From Viridothelium virens (Eukaryota; Ascomycota; Dothideomycetes; Trypetheliales; Trypetheliaceae): 64,000 bases of DNA. Positions 43,391 to 54,805 of the stretch are shown here, piece after piece. Where the stretch lies: the NCBI GenBank assembly GCA_010094025.1, contig ML991833.1:1-64000 (forward strand), written 5' to 3'. The translations under genes and the position numbers were made by a program. The notes under the pieces are model-generated. The model did not search any database, was not told where the DNA came from, and worked only from the letters and a program-made list of their open reading frames with translations. The first letter of the stretch is position 1. Each line of letters starts with the position of its first letter.

Positions 43391-46300
43391 ATGGGCGATT
43401 ATGGTCCTCCGGAGTCAGATCTGAAATCATATCCATTTCGACGAGCTTCTCCATTCACTGGAGATATCCCTCCGCCGAGCGCAAAGTTTGAGAGTACTCA
43501 TTGTTTACCACAGTACTCACCACATGTTTCGCAACCACAACTAGATCCTCAACCCCATGGAATACCAGGCAGGGTAAATTCTTATGCTCACACTGGAATT
43601 GGCAATACTTCGTATCCATCTGCATATCCAGTCGGAGCCGTAGATGCCCAAAATTACCATCCTTCGCTCGACCGTACCTCCTCGATTTCTCCAAGTAACC
43701 CCATGCGACCGCCCCATAACTATCCTCTAACCATTCAAACATCAAACCTAGCAGACGTCTCAAACACAGATCATTTCAATTCTGCCCACCAATTCAGCGT
43801 CACAAGCGCTGGGCCTCAGAGACAGCTCTTGGGTAGACGCAGCGTGGATGAATCAGATACGCATAGCCCTGCGAGCTCGAGAACACGTTTTGGTGCAGGA
43901 AATATGGACATTGGTGTTGATCAGGAGAATATGGAGGCCGACGAATTTGGCGTAATGTCGCAGCAGGTAGAAGATGGCTCTGCGAAGCCTGACGACGATA
44001 AAGCTGAGCAACCCCCTGCCTGGAGCGAGCTGAAAACGAAAGCTGGTAAAGAACGCAAACGCTTGCCATTGGCATGCATTGCATGCCGTCGGAAAAAAAT
44101 CCGGTGTTCTGGCGAAAAGCCTGCTTGCAAGCACTGCTTACGATCTCGCATTCCTTGTGTTTACAAGGTCACCACTCGCAAAGCTGCACCGCGCACGGAC
44201 TACATGGCCATGCTTGATAAGAGACTTAGGCGGATGGAAGATAGGGTAATCAAAGTCATTCCAAAAGAAGAAGCTGGTCGAGTCTCTAGTAGAGCAGTTG
44301 TGAAACCTGCTATTCCAGGAACACCTGCCAATAACTCTGCCACCAAGAAACGACAAGCCGAAGAAGCCTTTGGCCCTGACCTTGATGAGTGGGCCAACAC
44401 CAAGTCCACTGATCGTCCACCAGACACTTCCGCTCAGCCTTCCAAAGGTCAAGATACCGATGAGCACCATCTACTTACCGAAGGTGCAGAACATCTACCC
44501 CCAAAAGAGCTACAGCAGCATCTTGCTGAGGTCTTTTTCGACCACCTTTACGGCCAGACTTATCACCTCTTGCACAAACCGAGCTACATGCGCAAATTAG
44601 CTGCTGGCAGTCTACCACCAGTGCTCGTCCTGGCAGTATGTGCAATTGCTGCACGCTTCTCGACACATCCGCAAGTTCGGTCTGAACCCGCCTTCCTTCG
44701 AGGGGAAAATTGGGCTAGCGTGGCACGGGAAATTTCATTGAGACGTTATGATACCCCCAATATTACTATTCTTATTGTTTACTTAATACTCGGCCTTCAC
44801 GAATTCGGCACCTGCCAAGGTGGACGGAGTTGGATGTTGGGTGGCATGGCACAACGCATGGCTTATGCACTGCAGCTACACCAAGACTTGGATTATGATC
44901 CATATTCGAAGGATCGAGAGAAGTTATCCCCCCTTGATCGCGAGATTAGGAGGCGAACGATGTGGGCGTGTTTCATGATGGATCGATTCAATTCTTCCGG
45001 GACCGAGCGACCGATGTTAGCCAGTGAGCAATCTCTGCGCCTCCAGCTTCCAGTCAAGGAACAATATTTTCAACTGGAGATCTTTGGACCTACTGAAGAT
45101 CTACATGGAAACGTCCCTCAGATGGTCGCTGACGACACCGGCCATTTTTCAAATCCACAAGAGAACATGGGCGTGGCTGCATATCAAATCCGCCTCGTTG
45201 CACTTTGGGGTCGTCTGATATCATACATTAATCTAGGCGGAAAGGAACAAGATCAGCATCCCATGTGGTCCCCAGAATCCAGATACGGCGAAATCCGAGA
45301 ACAAGTTAAACAGTTCGAAGAATCACTACCAGAACACTTGGAATACACTCCCGAAAATCTTCAGAATCATGCTTCCGAGAAGCTTGCGAATCAGTTCATC
45401 TTCATGCATCTCACTTATAATCAGGTGGTCCTATTCATGAACCGATTCGCCCTTCCGCTAGCAGCTAGTGGACGCCTTCCAAAAGACATGCCGGCTGAGT
45501 TCGTCTCCGAAGCCTCTGATGCTGCAGTCAAGGCGGCAAATCAGATTTCTTCTTTGATTAACGTCGCCATGGAACACTGCGTCGTTGCTGCATTTTCAGG
45601 GTATTGCGCCTTCTTTGCTTCCACCGTACACCTAAAAGGTGTCTTCTCGACAAATCTGGAGGTACGCGACACAGCGAAACAGAATCTGGCGCACAATGTC
45701 AAGTTCTTGGCCAAAATGAAAAAGCATTGGGGTATGTTCCACTTCCTGGCCGAGCACCTGAAGGATTTGTATCGACGGCATGCGGATGCGGCCGTAAAAC
45801 GAAGTAAGAAAGCTCAAGCCCAAAATTCAGCAGAGTCAGGCGATGAAGCGGGGAGTGGTACGGAGAAGGAGATCTTTCAATACGGTGATTGGTTCAACAA
45901 ATACCCTCATGGCGTTTCACGGACCGATTATGAAGATCCTGCTACAGAAGTCAAGAAAGAACCGGGCACAGATGCGGTTCTGGGCCAAAAATCTGATCTG
46001 CAAAGCGTCGAGCAGTTCTTCGCAACCTTGAGCCCTGAGAGCCGCGCCGCACACCAGCGTAAATCCACGAAGAGAAACGCTAAGAGCGCGCAAAAGCAGA
46101 ATCCGAAGTCTCAGCCGTCAATGAGCTCACCGCAAAATGTACAAAGCTCCGACCAAATGCACCAAGCCGCCCAGCATCTGGAGGCTCAACGCGTTCTACA
46201 GCAAGCGCAACAGCAACAACAAGCATCCTACCTCAACATGCCTCCCAGTCACCTCTCACAAGTCAACCTCCAGCAGCCCATGTACGATCCGATGCAGCAC

Positions 46301-46951
46301 CAAACCATTCCCCACCAACAACAACATCAACCATCGCACCAGCAGCACCCACAACACCCACAATTCCAACCCCAACCCTTCTCCCCCGAAACCCTCGCCA
46401 TGATCCAACAACAACAAGCCCAAGCCCAACACCAAGCAGCCCAAGCCCAGCAGCAACAACAGCACCAGCCCAGCAACCCCCCCCCACCAATGACCAGCCC
46501 CTTCACGCCCCTCGACCGGACCTCTCTCCTCGCCTCCTACTCTGGCAGCGGCGGTGCCCCTCCCGCCCTCGGCGACCCGCCCACCCCCTCCACCGCCACC
46601 ACCAGCACGGTCGCAGGCCTCACCTGGGACCCGATGGACCTGAACGGCGGGCTCCCCGGGCTCGGCAATATCTACGGCGGCACGGGGCTGGACGGCCCGG
46701 GGTGGTTCATGCCGTTCAATGTGGAGCCGCCGGATATCGCGGACACCGACGGCGGCGTCATGGGGCCGGGGAGCGGCGGCGGCGGCGTGTTCAGCGCGGG
46801 GTTTGGGATGGGCGGGATGGGAGGTGGGACGGGCGCCGGGGGAGGCGGAGCGGCGGAGTTGGATATGCAGGGGTTGGAGGGGGTGGGTGCGGGGGAGGGG
46901 ATTCCGGGGTTGGAGGGGGAGGGGGGCCAGGGGCATAGTGGGGGGGAGTAG
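43391..46951 (+). CDS. Zn(II)2Cys6 transcription factor with fungal-specific regulatory domain
   Basis: 1,186 residues in one exon. The DNA-binding cluster lies at about residues 229-256: CIACRRKKIRC, then SGEKPACKHCLRSRIPC, with six Cys spaced 2-6-6-2-6. A linker follows (KAAPRTDYMAMLDKRLRRME, a short coiled coil). The fungal_trans domain spans about 370-700, including FFDHLYGQTYHLLHKPSY, SWMLGGMAQRMAYALQLH and REIRRRTMWACFMMDRFN. The C-terminal third is Gln/Pro-rich (QQAQQQQQASYLN and longer Gln runs) and then Gly-rich, as expected for an activation region. Target genes cannot be told. The 3' end is very G-rich. Confidence 0.9.
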   Translation: MGDYGPPESDLKSYPFRRASPFTGDIPPPSAKFESTHCLPQYSPHVSQPQLDPQPHGIPGRVNSYAHTGIGNTSYPSAYPVGAVDAQNYHPSLDRTSSISPSNPMRPPHNYPLTIQTSNLADVSNTDHFNSAHQFSVTSAGPQRQLLGRRSVDESDTHSPASSRTRFGAGNMDIGVDQENMEADEFGVMSQQVEDGSAKPDDDKAEQPPAWSELKTKAGKERKRLPLACIACRRKKIRCSGEKPACKHCLRSRIPCVYKVTTRKAAPRTDYMAMLDKRLRRMEDRVIKVIPKEEAGRVSSRAVVKPAIPGTPANNSATKKRQAEEAFGPDLDEWANTKSTDRPPDTSAQPSKGQDTDEHHLLTEGAEHLPPKELQQHLAEVFFDHLYGQTYHLLHKPSYMRKLAAGSLPPVLVLAVCAIAARFSTHPQVRSEPAFLRGENWASVAREISLRRYDTPNITILIVYLILGLHEFGTCQGGRSWMLGGMAQRMAYALQLHQDLDYDPYSKDREKLSPLDREIRRRTMWACFMMDRFNSSGTERPMLASEQSLRLQLPVKEQYFQLEIFGPTEDLHGNVPQMVADDTGHFSNPQENMGVAAYQIRLVALWGRLISYINLGGKEQDQHPMWSPESRYGEIREQVKQFEESLPEHLEYTPENLQNHASEKLANQFIFMHLTYNQVVLFMNRFALPLAASGRLPKDMPAEFVSEASDAAVKAANQISSLINVAMEHCVVAAFSGYCAFFASTVHLKGVFSTNLEVRDTAKQNLAHNVKFLAKMKKHWGMFHFLAEHLKDLYRRHADAAVKRSKKAQAQNSAESGDEAGSGTEKEIFQYGDWFNKYPHGVSRTDYEDPATEVKKEPGTDAVLGQKSDLQSVEQFFATLSPESRAAHQRKSTKRNAKSAQKQNPKSQPSMSSPQNVQSSDQMHQAAQHLEAQRVLQQAQQQQQASYLNMPPSHLSQVNLQQPMYDPMQHQTIPHQQQHQPSHQQHPQHPQFQPQPFSPETLAMIQQQQAQAQHQAAQAQQQQQHQPSNPPPPMTSPFTPLDRTSLLASYSGSGGAPPALGDPPTPSTATTSTVAGLTWDPMDLNGGLPGLGNIYGGTGLDGPGWFMPFNVEPPDIADTDGGVMGPGSGGGGVFSAGFGMGGMGGGTGAGGGGAAELDMQGLEGVGAGEGIPGLEGEGGQGHSGGE

Positions 46952-48563
46952 AGGGGGAGGGGTAAAGTTGTGGGGTTGATGTGAGGGGATTGGATGGGGT
47001 GGGAGGGTAGGTAGTGTGGATGAGTTGACGGCTGCTTTGATGTGGGAGGTATGAGTGATTTGGACGGATATTTGATGCGCGCTTTTCCTATTGTTATGTT
47101 ATGGGATGGCTAAAAGGTGTGATAGCTATGGGATGGTCTTTTGAGGCTTTCTATGGTGTTCAAAGGTTTCGGTGTTTACAGTACGCAGGAACGAAGGCCT
47201 GGGAAAGGTCTGCTGCGGCCAATCGACCGGCCAAGTCTCATACGATTCTAAACTGGCGGAAAGTCTGACCTCATTCGTACATCTTGTATGTCTTGTAATT
47301 ATCTATCGCCAAAATGTCAAAATGTCAGATCGCAGGGATACACAGCTGAAAGTTATTTTGTCGATCTAAGTCAAATGGCTTCGATCAATGCTGCTCTCTC
47401 GCATAAAGTTCTGAGGCAGCGTGATTTAAGATTCCCATATTTGTATTTGGCGCTTTGACGTTATAGAAGCCATCTATAACGGAGTTAAGTCTTATGGTAT
47501 AACGCACGGTGATTTGAACCCTCGCTAAGCCAGGTTTCATGTCAAATGAATCGTCTGCATGATTCTTCATGCTGACTCGTGGACGCTGCTGTCCATCGAG
47601 AGGGATTTCAAGAACAGCCGCATGAGAGAGCAAGATTGAGTATGTTCAGCAAAAGCCAATCTATACACGCCTAGTCCAGTGGAGTTAGTCATGTTGACCA
47701 GGTTTCATCTGGATTTCGCTGGTGCGAACTGCTATGATTGCTGAGACAAAGAGAACCAGCTCAACAGCAGTAGTGCCAAAGATTGTCATGCCACTCTATT
47801 CACGCTAAGTAGGAGAACAGTGTCGAAAAGAATAGCTGATTATGGGGTATAATATTCCTATTACCACTCCACAAGAGCTGAGAAGAAATTTTAGTCGTCT
47901 CTAATATCCTCCAGACTCAGACCATGACCATAGTAAGATTCAGGCAACTGTGAACACGGGACCGTGTGCATTTTATTCGTCGATATTGGATCGAGCTCTT
48001 ATCTACAATGTGGAGGCCTTGTCGAGGACCACCTAGGTAGAATAGAGTATGCGAAGACCATCATATCGGCAACCCAGGACAGCGCCGAAATTTCTTGGTA
48101 CAACCTCCAGTCCAAGCAACATATCTTATCTCAGCAGATTACGACTCACGTACACCATCGACCCGCAGCCTAGCTTCTACATGTGTTTAAGCGTGGATCT
48201 GACGAATAAATGCCAAGGAAAACGTCTTATCCTTCAAGAACTACATGGTCTGTGTTCGCTGTTGGTCTCTGTACCGTAGTCTCGGTAAAGGTCTGTCGAA
48301 ACTACTGGATAGAGAAGCTATCTCAAGGTACGTAATAGCGATACTCGCCTCCGCGCTCACAAAATAGGAATAGGAAAAAGCAAAGCTAAAGATAAACGGT
48401 AGTCCAGCGCCGATGTTGGAGGCTTGCAGATAGATTCGTCTCGTCCCGAAAGCCATCTCCGGACCTGCATGCGTGATCTGCGCCACTGCCTAATCGCCTC
48501 AATATAGTGACCCTACATAAGCACAAAAAGCAAAATTTGTACAATCGTGCATCTCTCAAATTG
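46952..48563. other. Intergenic 1.6 kb
   Basis: No gene seen. G-rich at the left (to about 47010). A B-box-like GGTTCAAATC on the minus strand at 47511-47520 has no tRNA fold around it. Confidence 0.45.
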
Positions 48564-49843
48564 TTAGACTAGCGAATCATATCTCCTCAGCGAGCTCGTG
48601 CTGGTGTCGATCGGTTTAGCTCGGACTTGTGAAACGTCAAGCTTCTCGAGTTGCAGCGGCGCTATGCTCTCCTGGCTTTCAAGCTGCCTCCTCGGAAATC
48701 CATCGCTGGAGTAATTTCTTTGAGCTCTCCGCTTCGCAGCTGCCACTGAATCATCTGAGTGTGGGTCAGAAGAACGGCCACGAGTGCTAATGTTCTCGCG
48801 GAAGGCTTTCCATAATGGTCCTAATGTAGGAAGCGAGGCGGCGATGACGCCGATGGTGACTTCAAGATTCGTCCAAACGAACGGCGGAGTCAGTTGACCG
48901 AGGGTGTCGCTACTTGCACCGTAGTCGGCTGCAGATTATTTGTCAATGTACCATCAATGAGGAGGTACGCACGAACGCGTTCCGTAAAGGATTGAGACTC
49001 ATACCATTTGAAGCCCTCACGACAAGACCTAGCCTCACAATGCCCGCCGCAGTAGACAGGCCACCGAGAGCAAAAATGAACGACACCGCATATTTGTTCT
49101 TCAGCGACATCTGCAGCCGCCAGACTTGCCTGATTGGCAGAACGAGAACAAAAAAGTCGGTAATGATATCCGTAATGGCAAAGCACAGGAGAAGTCTCGC
49201 GGTATTAACGCAGGTAGCATCTTGGACCTCTTTGGATGCTGTCCACTGGACGGCCGGGTGGACGCCGCACTCGAAGATGGTCACGAAAAAGAAGACGATG
49301 GCCCAGAGTCCGACGATAGCGATGATAATGCTATTGATGCGTCTGAAGCTCTCGACCCGGAAAATGCGGCGGTAGAAGAACAAGATGCTTAGCTTCACAA
49401 GGCCATAAGCGACCTTTTCGATGATGTCCTGGGGATAGACAGTCTTTAGAAGTCTCGTCAGCGTATATACTTGCTTTAAGTAACAGCGCTTTCAGGTACA
49501 TACATGTTGAGTGACACGGAGCCGTGGTGTTGGTATTGGTTTGCCCTCCGGGGTGAGCTGAGTATGTCTCCCAAGGCCGCCATCGATGGTAGCTATCGTG
49601 ACATGTCAGTGTCCAAGATTAGTCACGGACGAGGGTTTGCTGCGACATACAAACTAGACCATTGATATTAAGTGACACCGTGAGGATGGTTCCAACGAGA
49701 ACCATCCAATCATCAATTCCGAGTTCTCGGGGTTTCTGTAGGTTAAGACGCACATGAAAGCGTAGACCAAGAACTACTAGAGCAATGAGGGGGAAGATGA
49801 CGAAGAGCGCAATGATACTAGCAGGCGTATAGAGTTCTGTCAT
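48564..49843 (-). CDS. Rhodopsin-like integral membrane protein (SAT4/PTH11-like)
   Basis: Exons 49843-49651, 49592-49504, 49428-49005 and 48928-48564 give 356 residues. The fungal rhodopsin-like (SAT4-type) domain is recognisable: LRFHVRLNLQKPRELGIDDW, KVAYGLVKLSILFFYRRIFR, INSIIIAIVGLWAIVFFFVT, CVNTARLLLCFAITDIITDF, FVLVLPIRQVWRLQMSLKNK, FALGGLSTAAGIVRLGLVV and TPPFVWTNLEVTIGVIAASL, together seven helices. The C-terminal tail is Ser/Arg-rich and cytosolic. No CFEM domain is present. Such proteins are a large, expanded fungal family, some PTH11-like receptors; ligand unknown. Confidence 0.86.
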
Positions 49844-51054
49844 GGTGCTGATCCAACCTGTAACATTTATGAACTTTTAGAGAATTTTAAGCGTAGGTAG
49901 AAGATGTAGAAGAAGGGGGAGACAGGGGGATTTAATATCATCCTCCTGTGCAGTCGATCCATTTAGCAATGGAGTACTCCAAGGGGTAAAAAAGGGACGT
50001 TGTACTTCCGCGCCATGAATTAAAACCCCACGGGGCTTGCATGATCTTTGAGCGAATGCGACTAGTACGACCGAGTAATATCGACTGGTGTAATCAAGGA
50101 TATCGCTTGCTCGAACAGAGAGCTGCCAGATACGTTTTACCGTCATTGAGGCTCGCCGCAGCTTTCCGACAGGGTATAGGTAGTCGTCACATCGTTCAGT
50201 TGCGCGGTTCACCATTGGTCGGGGTGACACCATTCCAACAAATAGTCAGCAAACTGGAGGCGAGCAAAAAGCAACGACTTGCATCGTGGGGAAAGCAGCT
50301 GCTTTCTGCATCTGAACTCGCCGAGGCCGATGAGACGACATGAGTTTAATCGCAAGCCATCGGCAGTTATGAAGCGCCAACTTCGCCACACATGGCCAGC
50401 TTCAAAGCATCGATACGGGCTTCGGAAGTGCATGGCGTCTGCTGTGTCAGTCGATATGTGTGGAGAGATCTCGTCGGCTCCCTCCGTGTATCTCGTACCG
50501 GTTCAAGAAGAGGCCGGCCGAGGATCATATCGCGGGCTTGGAACAGTGTGTGGAGTGGGGGATTGGATGCTACCTAATGCAGGCCGTCAACTAGCTGAGC
50601 TGTCGCCAATGTGGCTGAAAGTAGTTCGTAAGAGGGTTCATTGTCCGTCTAGAAGGTCTTGAATAGGTACATAATGCTCGGCCGACTGCTTCTCCTTTCG
50701 GACGTTGATCCGCTGCAGCTACATCATTGCCACACCTATTTTGCCTCTACAATTTCCACCAGGGCGGCCAAGCTTTGCAAATCGTACTTCGACCGCATTC
50801 AATTGCCTCGGAATTATCGCAATTGGGTGCCAGTCCCCAAATTCAATAAGAGTTCCAGTCCTAATCGCCATTTTGTCCGATCAGGTCTTGAATCACCGCT
50901 GCTGCTAGACCATCACGGTACGAACTCTACCAAGGTATACTTACTCCCAAGTCACCTTCACCATTGAGCCGAGAAATTTAATTCGGAGACACCGAATGCC
51001 TTTGATGCAGTGAGAGCAATACCACTAGGAGCTTAGCTTAGTGGGAACAAATCA
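49844..51054. other. Intergenic 1.2 kb
   Basis: Upstream of the rhodopsin-like gene. ORFs lack domains and coding character. Confidence 0.45.
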
Positions 51055-52614
51055 TTAATCAAGGTCAGGAAGGAGCTGTGCCCCAGCGGCGGATGCACTG
51101 TCTTCATCCTCGTCATCCTCGTCTTGGTCCCCAGACTCGGAGATATCATCAAAGACAGGCGTCGAATGCGGCGCAGCTTCTGCTGGCACCCACTGAGCGA
51201 CGCTAAATTCCGTGTGGTGAGCTCGACCGGGTAATTTGCACATTCCAGGGATCGCACTTCCCCGACAGTCCTTTTGACAGATATGACCTTTTGGGCAGTC
51301 TTTCTTGCGACATGCGCCTTGCTGTTTACACGGGCTATTCCGGTTCATAATGCGAAGCGTCTCGATCTGGTCAGGGGAAAGGGGTTGGTGATTATAATGA
51401 CACTCATTTATCTCGCAACCCAGTCCTAGGTGGTAGTTGTTACAGACTTTGATTTTAGAGGTATGTTCTTTCCAAGTTTTTAGCTGTTCGGAAGTAGGAG
51501 TTGGATGATAAAGATCAAGTCGACAATCATGACAATTTAATGGTATCAGTCCAGACTCAGGCGCTTGCCGAGGTAGTAGTCTAGCAGCTTTTTCTTGCTG
51601 CGATTCAATATCCTGTCGTGGGCGAACAGTAGTTGTTGGGGGTATGTGCCTATTCGGTAGGCTTTTGAGAGGATGTACGTTCTTGCAGTCTTTGCCATAG
51701 CTGCAGCGCCCCTGTAAGTAGAACTTACACACGGGCGATGAAGGCGCATCTTGAAAAGTCGGTGTCGTCGGAGTGATTATAGGAGGTGTTTGCAACCCAT
51801 TCCTCGTATTGATGGGGTTGGTGTGGTTAAAATCGATTGGTGCAGTGCGAAAAAGGTTGCGGAAGTCTCCATACGGTTCCTGAACTGCTAGGCCAAGTGT
51901 TGAAAAGCCTGGGTGAAACGAGGGACCTTTTAAGAGAGTAATGCGCGAGTTCTCATCGCTTCGACCGCAGTATTGTTGTAACAGATTGATGTATCCGACA
52001 TCGTGGCAGCCAGCAAAGTAAACGTGCTTACACTGGACTGAAGCGATTGCCGATTCAAACTTGGCTTTAATTTTGAAGTCGGCCCCTTCCTTAAGCTCCC
52101 CTGCGTCCACATAATCGAAGTGGCTTCGGCCTCGTGTAAAGCCGGTTGCAAAAGCAGCTAATGATCTGCTATGCTGTCCAGCCAGGCCTTGGCGAGCAAG
52201 AGCTTTAGATAGACCAGCAACATTAGCATATACCAACACTTCGACACGACATCTGTCTAAGCTCCGTCTTCTCAAATCATTTCTTATGGCATTGTCCAGG
52301 AGATCGGCGGCCTTCAAGCCACCCTCCTCCGTACATTTGCGTTGTCCATCAACATATTTGCTTATGAGATCATCGGCAAAAATATATCCATCTCCGTCGA
52401 TCAAGACTAGGACGTATGGATCCCGGTCCTGGCCCTTAGTTTGTTGTTTGTAAAACTCTCTACGATTGCGTTCTTCCTCTAGATCACTGAGTAATCTTTT
52501 GTGATCGCGTAGCAATCTTCCATAATCCTCAAGGATTTCTCCGATGGCATTATGGTGTTGCTTGACGTCTGCTAGCTGTGCAGCTGATAAATCGAGTTCG
52601 CGTTCGTCAGGCAT
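51055..52614 (-). CDS. CCCH zinc-finger protein with NYN-like N-terminal domain
   Basis: 519 residues, one exon, start MPDERELDLSAAQLADVKQH. An N-terminal coiled coil (LEDYGRLLRDHKRLLSDLEE) precedes a domain starting DPYVLVLIDGDGYIFADDLI with YVDAGELKEGADFKIKAKFE and KHVYFAGCHDVGYINLL, resembling the NYN/DUF7923-type fold found next to CCCH fingers in fungi. Three CCCH-like fingers follow: CKFYLQGRCSYGKDCKNVH (C-X7-C-X5-C-X3-H), CNNYHLGLGCEINECHYNH (C-X8-C-X4-C-X3-H) and CKQQGACRKKDCPKGH. The C-terminus is acidic. It is probably an RNA-binding protein, possibly a nuclease; activity is inference. Confidence 0.85.
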   Translation of the reverse strand: MPDERELDLSAAQLADVKQHHNAIGEILEDYGRLLRDHKRLLSDLEEERNRREFYKQQTKGQDRDPYVLVLIDGDGYIFADDLISKYVDGQRKCTEEGGLKAADLLDNAIRNDLRRRSLDRCRVEVLVYANVAGLSKALARQGLAGQHSRSLAAFATGFTRGRSHFDYVDAGELKEGADFKIKAKFESAIASVQCKHVYFAGCHDVGYINLLQQYCGRSDENSRITLLKGPSFHPGFSTLGLAVQEPYGDFRNLFRTAPIDFNHTNPINTRNGLQTPPIITPTTPTFQDAPSSPVCKFYLQGRCSYGKDCKNVHPLKSLPNRHIPPTTTVRPRQDIESQQEKAARLLPRQAPESGLIPLNCHDCRLDLYHPTPTSEQLKTWKEHTSKIKVCNNYHLGLGCEINECHYNHQPLSPDQIETLRIMNRNSPCKQQGACRKKDCPKGHICQKDCRGSAIPGMCKLPGRAHHTEFSVAQWVPAEAAPHSTPVFDDISESGDQDEDDEDEDSASAAGAQLLPDLD

Positions 52615-53325
52615 GGTCCAACGGGCTAGGAATGAAGTGGTCTATACGGAGACACGTTGACTGCCAGTGCTTCCTCTTTCAACGATGGTCATTAAAGATA
52701 TAGGATCGATAAGGCTTACCTCCTGAAGGCGCATTGATTGAGAAATGCTTTCTGCCTGGGGCAGCGACAAGCGAAGCTCGGATAGTGACCGTTAAGGGCA
52801 TTGGCTATGCTGAGGCAAACGAGCCAGAAGTCGCGCTTCAGGAAGGACCTTCACGAGCCCACAGTGATCTTAGCTGAACATGCACGTGATGTAGCTGGTG
52901 ACACTGATAAGTAATCCAGTTGTCGCATTGCACACAGTTCAAGGCGATGGCAGCTTGCAATTCCTAGGCCAAAGTGTGAATGAAGAGTTATCCGCGAGAC
53001 ATGGGTCAGATTCCCAACGGAATCCCAGTCCCTGCAGATCACAAGCGACGATCCCTGCAACTCCAGGATATTTCTTTTCTGATCAAACAACAGTTTGATT
53101 AATGCAGCTCTCTAATCGGTTCAGATGAAATCCCCCAAAAAAAAAAATAGCCAATGAATATTTAATATCTAACTCGAAAGTAACTAGAATGCTCTGCGAT
53201 CCGGCGCTTAATCCTGAGTCAAAGGAAGAGCCACGTCTATACGGACTAAAATCAAGAATCGAATTGAAACACCATCCATTGCTCCCTCGGGCAAGCCTCA
53301 CACAACAAATTTGATTGATCGACAA
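52615..53325. other. Intergenic, nothing recognised
   Basis: Promoter side of the CCCH gene and 3' flank of the DUF1996 gene. Contains an A-rich run (AAAAAAAAAA) at about 53138-53147. No gene seen. Confidence 0.5.
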
Positions 53326-54805
53326 TTATCCTGCAAATTCAACAGCTCTTCTTGTAGGCTCTGCTCGCGCCTCCACATACTTCGTCACTACGGTGTGGAT
53401 CCAATGGGTATGGGTATGCTTGGCCGCGGAAGACGAGTCTGCTGACGCAGAGGTGAGAGAAGCAGTACTTGAGCTCACTGTGCTGGATGAAGCTTGCGCA
53501 GCAGGATCACTGCTGGAGCTAATGGTTGACACTGGTGCAACGACAGTATCGGAGCTGGCAATAGCTGGACTGGTAACGGAGGAATCTGATGCGCCTGACA
53601 AGACTGGAGTACCAGTACCAGTACCACCGTAAGTGCCCAAGGGACACGGCTGGAGAAGAGGCGCTGGGTTCACTGTTGTGTTTGGATTGCAGCCGGGTGC
53701 TGCAGCAATGGGACCGTCGACGTCTTCTTTATAAAGCAGAGGAATGTTGCAGTCATTGACCGATCCTCCGAGAGTGAACGGAGAGCACTCAGGACCGAGG
53801 CCATCCTCCACGCAGCTCATGATGAGCTTCGAGAGTACACCTTGTTCCCAGCCATTGAACTGCATATGGTCAGCGTTTTGTGCGTTACACAGAGAACAGT
53901 ATGCCCTACAAAGTCTGCGTGCCAGCCGAAGCCAGTCGGATCGCCCTGAGCAAGCATGAATGTGTCTTCATCCCATTCACCATCAATCCCAGACAGATCA
54001 AAAGAGTTTTCCATGAAGAGATGAGGCAGTTTGATGGGATGGGAGTCAGGGCACACTCCATTTTCAATGTCTCCTACTGCATATACCATGTGAGCAGTCG
54101 GATTTTCTTGATCAAAATCATTTCCGTTCCAGCATTGGGGAAAGTGGATGGCACCGTTAAATCCGTCGTATGCAGAGCAAGCACTGAGTCCAGCCATGTC
54201 TGGGAAACCTCCAGATACGCCTTGAGGCAAGGAACCTGACGGGTCATTCTCGTGGCATATCCATTGTGTAATGTTTTGACGATTCTGACGTTCACTGCTG
54301 TTCCCTGGCACCACATTTTCAGCCGCACCTCTCATCTGAGAATCACCAGCAATCATTCGAAATCCTGGCGGAAACTCGAAAGGATCTCGAGGAGGGCTCG
54401 CTCCGTGATCACTTCTTTGATTTAGCATTTCATGCGATGGCGACTCAGGGATCAAACTCACTTGTAGTAGATGTTATGTCCGTTGTTGGGGACACGAAGG
54501 AGCTGATCGCTACCCTTCGCCTTGACGTACATTGCCGGGTGCCAATACATACTATGATCCTCGACGATCCAATTCGATGCATTCCCCATCGTACTGCAAG
54601 ATGACTTTTGCAGCGAGTCATACGTCACATCGTTGGAAAGACCGTTACTTCCCATGAATACGTGGACATGCTGGCTAATTTGGCCAGGATTCAGGATAGG
54701 GTCTGCACGTTGAACGACGCTGTCCCGACCCTGTAGAACAAATTGACCAGCAAAGGCACCAGAAAAGATTGTCGTGAGGGCAGTTATAGTAGCCAAGTGC
54801 ATCAT
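53326..54805 (-). CDS. Secreted DUF1996 protein
   Basis: Exons 54805-54462, 54414-53910 and 53859-53326 give 460 residues. Signal peptide MMHLATITALTTIFSGAFA. The DUF1996 domain is clear: DPILNPGQISQHVHVFMGSN, SSCSTMGNASNWIVEDHSMY, WHPAMYV, FEFPPGFRMIAGDSQMRG, FPQCWNGNDFDQENPTAHMV, CPDSHPIKLPHLFMENSFDL and GFGWHADF joined to FNGWEQGVL. After it comes CNPNTTVNPAPLLQPCPLGT and a Ser/Thr-rich tail ending HTHTHWIHTVVTKYV. The domain occurs in fungal secreted proteins, sometimes with WSC or cellulose-binding modules; its function is unknown. No GPI tail is seen. The first acceptor (54415) could lie 3 nt away. Confidence 0.85.

Noticed and set aside
46256-46936. 226-aa antisense ORF at the 3' end of the Zn2Cys6 gene
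   Set aside because: Low-complexity shadow of the Gln/Gly-rich coding region.
48241-48486. 81-aa minus ORF with a hydrophobic stretch
   Set aside because: Isolated, lies downstream of the rhodopsin-like stop codon, no domain and no splice link.
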